This document shows positions 6,501-11,066 of a stretch of 11,066 nucleotides of DNA, one piece after another; position 1 is the stretch's first letter, and each line of letters starts with the position of its first letter. The stretch is from Coprinopsis marcescibilis (lineage: Eukaryota; Basidiomycota; Agaricomycetes; Agaricales; Psathyrellaceae), in NCBI GenBank assembly GCA_004369085.1, contig ML210541.1, positions 1 through 11,066 of the forward strand, read 5' to 3'. The notes under the pieces were generated by a model. The model did no database searches, was not told the DNA's origin, and worked only from the letters and a program-made list of their open reading frames with translations. Position numbers and translations under genes: made by a program.

Positions 6501-8816
6501 ACCGCGATGGAGAACGAGGTCTGGTTCCTCCGATTTGGGCTCACCCGCAATATCATCACTCGAGCTCAAATCGGGAGCGAGGTGTCTCAATGCATTTGCC
6601 GTGAGTTTCCGCGCAGGCACTCGTGTAAGCTCTGGGTCGATGATGCCCATTCTGACTACAACAGGAGTTGTGTCACTCTCAGATGTGTTCTCATTCACAA
6701 AGGTCGCAGGATGGTCCTCTAACCCAGCAGTCTCTTCTTGAAATATCTCTCTGACGACTTCGGTGGATGCCTGCTGGTGAATGACAGCGGCGTCGAGCCC
6801 GGGCAATGGTCCATCATCGGGAAACAGCGCAGCAACGTCCGGATCGAAGTCAAGTGAGGCATAGAGTTTATTGTGAGTTCGCAGCCACATCAAGAAGTGC
6901 CAAATTTTCTGTTTCCGTACACGGAACATGGAGCCAGTTTTTGACGAGTTAAACTTTTCAGGACCAACGAAGACGACACTGAGCATTCCGTGAATATTAG
7001 CGGGTGTGCATGGTAGGACTTTCGCTGTTGAAACGACATTCATTTCATGTGTGCAGGTGTTGCCATGGAGAACGGTAGGCTGATCAGAGGATGTGGAATT
7101 GAAGAGTCTGGTGACATGAGCAGTGTTTCGGTAAAGTGCGCATGCCATTTCTTCCACCCATGTAAGATCAGCAAATTCCTGCGGCAGGCGACCACGGTAC
7201 AAGCCGTTACGCAAGGACAATCGGGGAATTTTAGTGCGATTTAATGATGCCCAACAGTCGCCGCAGATTTGAAGATCATCTGTAGTCTCTCCGTCTGTGG
7301 ATGCTCGAGATATACCGGCCTTATCTAGCATCAGCCCATCGAGTACTGCATTTCCAAAGGTGAATTCATTCGAGACAGAGCTGACTATGCAATTTTGAAT
7401 AATGAAAGGGTCAGCTATGCGGAGAATCTCCAAGTTTGCAATCATGTTGTTCGCATCAGTGCTCCGACGGTGCGATTCAGGACCCACAGGAACTCGTAGA
7501 ACAGTCGTTTCAGGTTCGTGTTGACTACACACAGCGCAAACGAGTGGCTCCTTCCATTGCGTAGCACTGTGGTACTCGCTCAAGCAATGAAGTATAGTAC
7601 TCTGTTCCAATTTTGGTGGCCATAGGTCTGCGTTTCGACTGTGTCGAGCGTCAATTAGCTGTCTTGCACGGGTCTCCTTCTCATGTCGTCGCTTGGCCTT
7701 GTTCCAGCGTTTCTGTGCATCAATCTTTTGCCTCACAGACTGCTGACCTAGGACAGAAATAACATCAAGTCCAAAATTTTGAATGATGACCGCAAAATAC
7801 ACATCACGAAGGGTTGCATGTGGTAGCTCGTCACCTTCTCGTGTAGTTCCATTCAAGTATAGTGTAATCAAGTCCATGAGAGCAAGTGCCCTGCACACTG
7901 CGCGACGACTTCGTTGAGGGCAGCGAATTCGGAACTGCTTGGGAACGGTGTCATAATGGCCACAGATAGTTTCAAGCGAGAGCGAAGAGCGGTCTAACAC
8001 AGCCATGCAACTGGCATCGTCATGCGCGAACAGCATCGCAAACCCACTGCGGTGGCCTGGCGTAGATGATCCGGGGACACATTCGACGGGGCGAAGGGTC
8101 CGCGCGATGATAGAGCCGTACGTCTGCTCAATGTAACGAGTGCAAAGGACGAATCTCCGAGAGCCTTGGATCCCAGAGGCAGGCAGCTGCGAAGCGACAC
8201 TGTCCACAGGGGCATCGGCGAGATATTCGCAAGAGTTCTGGTAATGCAAGGCGAGCGCGAACGCATACTGGGGTCGAGTCATGCAAGTACGAACGGACTG
8301 CGGGCAATGCAGGGAGCAATGGTGATGAAGAGAGTCAACGGAAAGGGAAGAAAGTTGTTCGATGATCCATGAATTTGGCATTGACATATAAACAGGGGTT
8401 TGATCAAGTACTTCGGAAATCAACGAAGGAATCCGTTCTTCATCCTGCAGAGTTTCGCTGACAGCATGTAGCAGATGACAGGAGCAATACGACTCACGAA
8501 GAAACCTTGAAATGGGGAGTGACACGAGCGCTACGTCCCCGTCGAGCTCGAACAGCGACAGGCGATGTGTAGTGACTTCGGCGCGGAGCACGGGTATTTG
8601 GCGATGACGAGGGCAAGAATCCATGTGAAGGCCCAGAGACTGGGTGAGCCAGGTGCTCAGCGCATCCGAATCTCCAAAAATCTCGGGGTGAAAAGCGGGG
8701 AAGTACAGTGGGTCGTAGTATGCAGGGTAATCGGCGACATCATGCTCAAGTCCAACGGGAGGGCAATCATGAGCATCGAGAACACGGCTGCGGCGGCAGG
8801 GAGATTTCGAAAACAT
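3531..8816 (-). CDS. Helitron Rep-type protein (HUH endonuclease) lacking the Pif1 helicase
   Basis: This 1761-residue ORF starts at ATG 8816; the frame is open to a stop near 8905 but has no earlier ATG. A Cys-rich segment (CAVC in a WKEPLVCAVC context) precedes a DUF6570-like region at about 518-655 (ICGDCWASLNRTKIPRLSL to RKQKIWHFLMWL). The Helitron-like N domain follows at about 815-1085, including LPPLFFTFNPS near 935. The HUH motif is H1036-G-H1038 (RGGLHGHFLLF), followed by a C-H-rich element (about 1139-1160, ending CKFLFPHE) and the paired catalytic tyrosines Y1216 and Y1220 (FYITDYITK). Rep cleavage chemistry thus looks intact. A conserved post-Rep segment (about 1495-1520, NWEAIHECKDERDADRLRK) normally leads into the helicase, but no Walker A or other Pif1 motif follows. 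The last 100-200 codons look unrelated, probably retroelement leader read in frame. The stop overlaps the gag start by 10 nt. Confidence 0.88.
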   Translation of the reverse strand: MFSKSPCRRSRVLDAHDCPPVGLEHDVADYPAYYDPLYFPAFHPEIFGDSDALSTWLTQSLGLHMDSCPRHRQIPVLRAEVTTHRLSLFELDGDVALVSLPISRFLRESYCSCHLLHAVSETLQDEERIPSLISEVLDQTPVYMSMPNSWIIEQLSSLSVDSLHHHCSLHCPQSVRTCMTRPQYAFALALHYQNSCEYLADAPVDSVASQLPASGIQGSRRFVLCTRYIEQTYGSIIARTLRPVECVPGSSTPGHRSGFAMLFAHDDASCMAVLDRSSLSLETICGHYDTVPKQFRIRCPQRSRRAVCRALALMDLITLYLNGTTREGDELPHATLRDVYFAVIIQNFGLDVISVLGQQSVRQKIDAQKRWNKAKRRHEKETRARQLIDARHSRNADLWPPKLEQSTILHCLSEYHSATQWKEPLVCAVCSQHEPETTVLRVPVGPESHRRSTDANNMIANLEILRIADPFIIQNCIVSSVSNEFTFGNAVLDGLMLDKAGISRASTDGETTDDLQICGDCWASLNRTKIPRLSLRNGLYRGRLPQEFADLTWVEEMACALYRNTAHVTRLFNSTSSDQPTVLHGNTCTHEMNVVSTAKVLPCTPANIHGMLSVVFVGPEKFNSSKTGSMFRVRKQKIWHFLMWLRTHNKLYASLDFDPDVAALFPDDGPLPGLDAAVIHQQASTEVVREIFQEETAGLEDHPATFVNENTSESDTTPVVVRMGIIDPELTRVPARKLTANALRHLAPDLSSSDDIAGEPKSEEPDLVLHRGADPIPEYNNPMLIPGMYPTLFPYGIGGFEDKSRATALSFDSQAAYYLNLYDRSFRYHYSYIFVVLNMIQRRRAHLQTHFTVHTSRFQRIAQSLTALTPETLSDVAQIIENEKSTGMLSSEQKRALDLLRYVNTVAEKVPGSYAAKISAHADIRNYFSYFGLPPLFFTFNPSPVHSPIFQVMFGDKTVDLSARYPKLPLSRERARRLAQDPVAAADFYEYSVRMLFEHLLGWDFHRRCSKEKGGILGRLRAFYGITECTERGGLHGHFLLFLEGAENPSEIHGHLKASSEYQTRFFDFFESIIHHHLPEVEIEIDPSYNPRIEHPPKPPRPESVGADSPNPEWYKIMRNWDSVMATEIKKSGEALQRHTCRAVCHKYGNDDRCKFLFPHETVDASYFDEKTNTVALLCRDGTVNFFNPYILVFCRNNHDLKCILSGRSAKAAMFYITDYITKMDSKTYEVLSLMSHAVASLSNDTRQADTQDTSVGAAKRLLHRCLSQYTRQQQIHAQQAVRYLRGFGDSISSHITTPMMSALDLKHVQCSTTDTLCSNDNSGSMFTEIQNELPRSSDSSDSSPPVSIRINVTPKGNLVETNQVDHYLHRPLELIDMCFYDFCRCVRLESKHARATPKNTHGSRLGVLARYNLLPSHPLCDTHILVQHTNEFSGDLQNEYVPKVIGTSIPRSTSVTAWAWFALVHFKPFHTSQALIDTKTTVEETYSAYTFSERHKDIMCNWEAIHECKDERDADRLRKQSALMNRDRKSNTALVSRSKSMNDSDISINPGVTQSGKARFEEQYLINLLEQAEWIRDPKDSSKETKVPQHTIEVEALPSVIARVLAEWKSEIKRQEELLGNTRRNAADPMAQTMSSVKDTEAPKTMPRNLLCEQTPRSVPATETLTTPDIKNMLPRPISIDRHGRSLRSPCILSCAKRELTLTNTNRQVTDVHSQTGPMSLSASLARTAYTFQYKLTIAPHFFSSIWPLHPVNTHAYACQ
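3741..3768. repeat. Inverted repeat with 8-bp perfect arms (hairpin)
   Basis: ACATGGAC and GTCCATGT form perfect complementary arms around a 12-nt loop, and a nested CGTA/TACG pair offers an alternative fold. A second small stem (CTTG-GCG-CAAG) lies at 3723-3733. The hairpin lies in the part of the Rep ORF that no longer resembles Helitron protein, close to where the retroelement leader should begin. It might be a leader structure or part of a terminal repeat. It is not followed by CTRR on the minus strand, so it is not an obvious Helitron 3' end. Confidence 0.7.
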
Positions 8817-8822
8817 TTCGAC

Positions 8823-8867
8823 GGTGGTGGGCGGTGGGCGGTGGTGGTAGTGGTGTTGGTGGGAGGG
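8823..8867 (+). other. G-rich tract just upstream of the Rep start codon (two-tetrad G-quadruplex potential)
   Basis: The plus strand carries about twelve runs of GG or GGG separated by 1-4 nt, including GGG at 8829, 8836, 8861 and 8865. The minus-strand transcript is correspondingly CCACC-rich in its leader, ending 6 nt before the ATG at 8816. Low-complexity C/A-rich leaders can be promoter or 5'-UTR sequence. G-quadruplex formation on the template strand is an inference from run spacing. Confidence 0.6.
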
Positions 8868-9027
8868 AAGCAGTGGTGAAATCGTGATTAGAGGAGTGGC
8901 ATTCTATACGTCAACAATCCCACGGGGCAACATAGGTAGGAAGCTCTCACGGGTTGCAGTCCGAACTGCAGAGAAGATAAACGATTTGTGGATACAGAAC
9001 CCTCCTCCAAAGTGGAGTCGGGGAATT

Positions 9028-9041
9028 CGGTCATATGACCG
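9028..9041. promoter_or_regulatory. Perfect 14-bp palindrome CGGTCATATGACCG, possible zinc-cluster factor site
   Basis: CGGTCATATGACCG is identical to its reverse complement and lies about 210 bp upstream of the Rep ATG. Its outer triplets form an inverted CGG-N8-CCG arrangement, the geometry bound by fungal Zn2Cys6 factors as dimers (spacing varies by factor). The centre is also an NdeI-type CATATG. The palindrome is directly visible; a regulatory role is inference. Confidence 0.4.
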
Positions 9042-9572
9042 CAATCTCGACACATGCATGAAGCGAATTAGTAACGCGTGAACTTGAAAGTGTAAATAAC
9101 ACATAGATTTGAGCTGTCACACAGGGATCGTGAATAAGATGATGGCAAACATTTGGGGAACATAGGACCAGGGAAGCCTAGCTGGTGAATCAGTGATCGA
9201 GTTCGGCCAGAAATTCGACGGCGTCATAGATGATGTTGACATGGTGTCCTCAAATAGCAAGTTCACTGCTTGGATTCGCACAGTGCGAGCTTGCGAGCCC
9301 GGCGTACGACCACGCAAAGGGAGACGGTTGATTCGATGAGGGTCACTCAGTCTGAACAGTTCATCAGAATGATATCAAAAAGGGAAAAAGGACGGACCGT
9401 ACGTCATTTCCAACTCTTGGGAAATGTTCTCCCTCTTGTCGGCGGAGGGTTAGGAGCCGAAACTCCGCTTCGTGACTCGTCCATCCAAGAGCGCTGCGAC
9501 ATAGAGAAGGCGAGAGGTGAGACAGGTTCGATAGTGCCGCATCAAAGCGACATTGCTGAAGTGTGGAAGTGG

Positions 9573-9574
<2 letters not shown>

Positions 9575-9609
<35 letters not shown>

Positions 9610-9625
9610 TGTGTGTGTCTGTGTG
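9575..9625. repeat. (GT)n microsatellite with CT interruptions
   Basis: A pure run of seventeen GT units spans 9575-9608, followed by CT, four more GT units, CT and a final GTGTG. Flanking GGAAGTGGAAG and GTGGCAGTGGAAG are related purine-rich motifs on both sides. It is a simple sequence repeat, expected to be length-polymorphic. Confidence 0.95.
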
Positions 9626-9926
9626 AAGTGGCAGTGGAAGTTGAATGCGTGGGCTGTTGGCGATGATAAAGAGGCGAGCCTGAGGGTAAGGTGAAGGTCG
9701 CGAGTCATTTCTGGACCTGATGTGGCGGAGGTTGGTGGACAGAGGAACGTAGTTGCAGACGGAATGTTCAAGCAGATCTTGCATAGTGGCAGGTTGGTGG
9801 GGCGCTTCGAATGCTAGCAGAGCAGGTTGGCAAGTATGTGTCCAGTCTAATGCTGCCGAGAACTTACTTTGAACAGCGAACATCGAGCACTTAGTATCTT
9901 GCCCCAAACCGCAGTGATCGGAATGG

Positions 9927-10733
9927 TCAGTCTTGGACGACGATGTTGGATTCCTCATCAATGGTTTCGTAGGGCCGAGGATCGAGAGACGTGACTCTTG
10001 GAGTATCAACGTCGAATGCCGGTGCCTTGTGGACGTGCAGGGTTCCTCTGAGCCGCCAAAGTCGATGTGGGGTGAGATAGATCGTGGATCTATCCGAGCA
10101 TGTACGGGGAGGTGCAGGTCGAGTGAAGACAGGAACAGTACGGTCTATGGAATTGGTCAGTCGGTAACGAGATCCAGGAAAGATGTGACTTACACGAATG
10201 GTTGGTACCCTTGCCTTCAGCAACTAGGCGATTGTCCCAACCTTGCCTTCCCCAACAGCTTACGCTGAGCCATGATCGTCCTGCTCTAGTCAAACTGGAA
10301 GGACGATGTAATCCGGATCCGACGCCGCTCATCATCGGTGCTCACACTTACCACGAAACAACATCCTTCGCATGTACAGGACTGACCCTGAAGGCTTTGT
10401 CAAACCTTTCTATAGAGCCCAGCATCTGCGTCAGTATCGCATTCAACCAATCTTGAAGAGAAAAGGCTCACTAGCATGCATCAGTTCGTCGTGGTTCTCA
10501 TGCCAACCTGCACGTGTAAATGTTTTATTGCCCTGGCGGAACGATTTTGAATTTAACGCGGTCGAGGTTCGAGGTACAGATCCGCGAGAGTGGCATCGAA
10601 AATGTCTTGCGAAAATTCAGCTGGGGGGCATGCGGCCTGAGCGCTGAGCGTTGAACAAGGAACAGGGAAAGGCGTCAAGTTTGTCTCGTACCCTTCTGTT
10701 TTCGGTTGGTGTTGCGTGGGAATTAAGTGCCAT
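9927..10733 (-). CDS. Candidate six-exon gene of unknown function (166-residue product)
   Basis: Not recognised. Proposed exons on the minus strand are 10733-10692, 10636-10558, 10466-10352, 10280-10264, 10223-10194 and 10144-9927, totalling 501 nt in one frame. The strongest signals are three consecutive good donors (GTAAGT at 10351, GTAAGC at 10263, GTAAGT at 10193) and the last intron, which has CTGAC 12 nt before its TAG acceptor. The third exon (DWLNAILTQMLGSIERFDKA) and the last (LHVHKAPAFDVDTPRVTSLD to a TGA stop) look protein-like, without low complexity. Intron 4 could end at TAG 10224 or AAG 10215, both in frame. The first exon, intron 1, and the GTTAAA donor and GAG or AAG acceptor of intron 2 are the weakest parts. 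No domain, signal peptide or membrane segment is apparent. It may be a host gene beside the Helitron, or captured sequence inside it. Confidence 0.4.
10145..10193 (-). other. Well-supported short intron (49 nt) of the candidate gene
   Basis: Read on the minus strand, it begins GTAAGT, contains the branch-point-like ACTGACC with its adenine 12 nt from the end, and finishes CCATAG. Size and signals match typical basidiomycete introns. It joins a small upstream exon to the last exon in phase and is the best single argument for a real gene here. Confidence 0.55.
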
Positions 10734-10830
10734 ATTACAGTGCGTTGCATATTGATGTGCACAACGACATATTACGAGGGTTTACGAAGTAAAGCAGCGT
10801 TCTTATTCCCAACGCCGCCCGCCAATTTTG

Positions 10831-10992
10831 TTGCCAAGATTCTGAGCTCTCCACTGTGATGTCACGTGTCTACGTTCCCAGGCTCGTTCCCCTAGGATCT
10901 TGAGCAACCTCCTTGCCAAGATTCTGAGCTCTTCACTGTAATGTCACGTGTGTCTGTGGTCCCATGCTCCGGTCCGCTAGGGCCTGGGCAAG
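10831..10992. repeat. Imperfect tandem duplication, 82-bp period, two copies
   Basis: Copy 1 starts at 10831 and copy 2 at 10913, both with TTGCCAAGATTCTGAGCTCT. The first about 40 bp differ by only a few substitutions, then similarity decays but is still traceable (CCCA-x2-CTC and CTAGG blocks in register). Each copy contains ATGTCACGTG. The gradient of divergence within a copy suggests an old duplication with a more constrained left half. Confidence 0.85.
10863..10950. promoter_or_regulatory. Paired CACGTG boxes (10863-10868 and 10945-10950)
   Basis: Both copies of the 82-bp repeat retain TCACGTGT, an E-box/G-box type palindrome recognised by fungal bHLH proteins of the Cbf1/Pho4 class. 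Each is preceded by TGATGTCA or TAATGTCA, resembling a bZIP half-site. A further CACGTG at 10511-10516 lies in an intron of the candidate gene. The boxes lie about 130-210 bp upstream of that gene's proposed ATG, a plausible promoter position. Function is inferred only. Confidence 0.35.
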
Positions 10993-11066
10993 GGGGCACA
11001 GTCCGACCAATCCCGATCAACCCCCCTGGTCGTGTACCGCATGAGTCCATCAGGGGTTTAAAACTC

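Larger units (their letters stand above)
3700..8900 (-). mobile_element. Helitron, Rep-bearing portion, interrupted or truncated at its 3' side (limits approximate)
   Basis: The Rep ORF identifies a rolling-circle (Helitron) transposon oriented on the minus strand, so its 5' terminus should lie to the right of 8816 and its 3' terminus (hairpin plus CTRR) to the left. Neither terminus is convincingly visible. The helicase half is missing and a retroelement in the same orientation occupies its place, consistent with insertion of the retroelement or with loss of the 3' half. Both limits given are placeholders. The element could extend further right and include the candidate gene at 9927-10733 as captured sequence. 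Confidence 0.6.
8882..9926. other. Apparently non-coding spacer between the candidate gene and Rep
   Basis: I find no ORF with protein-like composition or a recognisable motif. The longer open frames at 9270-10009 owe their length and composition to the dinucleotide repeat (His-Thr or Cys-Val runs). An ATG-started minus-strand ORF of about 41 codons (9240 region to 9117) has a hydrophobic C terminus but no other support. The stretch should hold the Rep promoter and perhaps the Helitron 5' end, neither of which I can place. Confidence 0.5.
10734..11066. other. Non-coding right end with duplicated 82-bp unit
   Basis: No coding potential is evident. The notable contents are the 82-bp direct repeat with CACGTG boxes (annotated separately) and a CCAAT box at about 11004-11008. 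The region could be a bidirectional promoter for the candidate gene on the left and an unseen gene on the right, or part of another repeat. Confidence 0.5.

Noticed and set aside
9117..9317. Small minus-strand ORF with a hydrophobic C terminus
   Set aside because: Too short, with no splice or homology support; the hydrophobic end could be chance.
9364..10009. Minus-strand ORFs of 135 and 155 codons across the dinucleotide repeat
   Set aside because: Their length depends on the (AC)n run giving His-Thr repeats; outside it the composition is Ser/Pro-rich without motifs, and part overlaps the last exon of the better-supported candidate gene.
10372..10647. 91-codon plus-strand ORF (starts MYRTDPEGF)
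   Set aside because: It is antisense to proposed minus-strand exons that have phase-compatible splice sites; no recognisable motif.

Overview
The window looks like fungal, probably basidiomycete (Agaricomycete), transposon-rich DNA. The evidence is a Helitron Rep protein of the type with an upstream DUF6570-like region, a reverse-transcriptase cassette resembling tyrosine-recombinase (DIRS/Ngaro-type) retrotransposons, and short (about 40-90 nt) GT-AG introns with CTGAC/CTGAT branch-point-like motifs. No bacterial-style operon or RBS logic applies. All recognisable coding sequence is on the minus strand, so genes read from right to left.

Layout in transcription order, from high to low coordinates. 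(1) 10734-11066: no gene seen. It holds an imperfect two-copy 82-bp repeat, each copy carrying a CACGTG box. (2) 10733-9927: a candidate small host-type gene, split into about six exons, with unrecognised product. It rests on phase-compatible splice sites; its middle and last exons are the best supported. (3) 9926-8823: apparently non-coding, with a (GT)17 microsatellite, a perfect 14-bp palindrome, and a G-rich tract just upstream of the next start codon. (4) 8816-3531: one uninterrupted 1761-residue Helitron replication-initiator protein. It has the DUF6570-like region, the Helitron-like N domain, an HUH motif and paired tyrosines, but lacks the Pif1 helicase that normally completes such proteins. 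(5) 3540-277: a retrotransposon cassette. It has a gag-like gene (SAP-like N terminus, CCCH/CCHC zinc-binding C terminus, probably spliced) overlapped in another frame by a reverse transcriptase-RNase H ORF. (6) 276-1: no clear gene; a tyrosine recombinase, if present, would lie beyond the left edge.

The most economical reading is a nested structure: a DIRS/Ngaro-like retroelement inserted in the same orientation within or just after the Rep part of a Helitron, separating Rep from its helicase. The last 100-200 codons of the Rep ORF are then probably retroelement leader read through in frame. The Rep stop codon lies inside the gag start (10-nt overlap). Neither element's termini can be fixed from this window.
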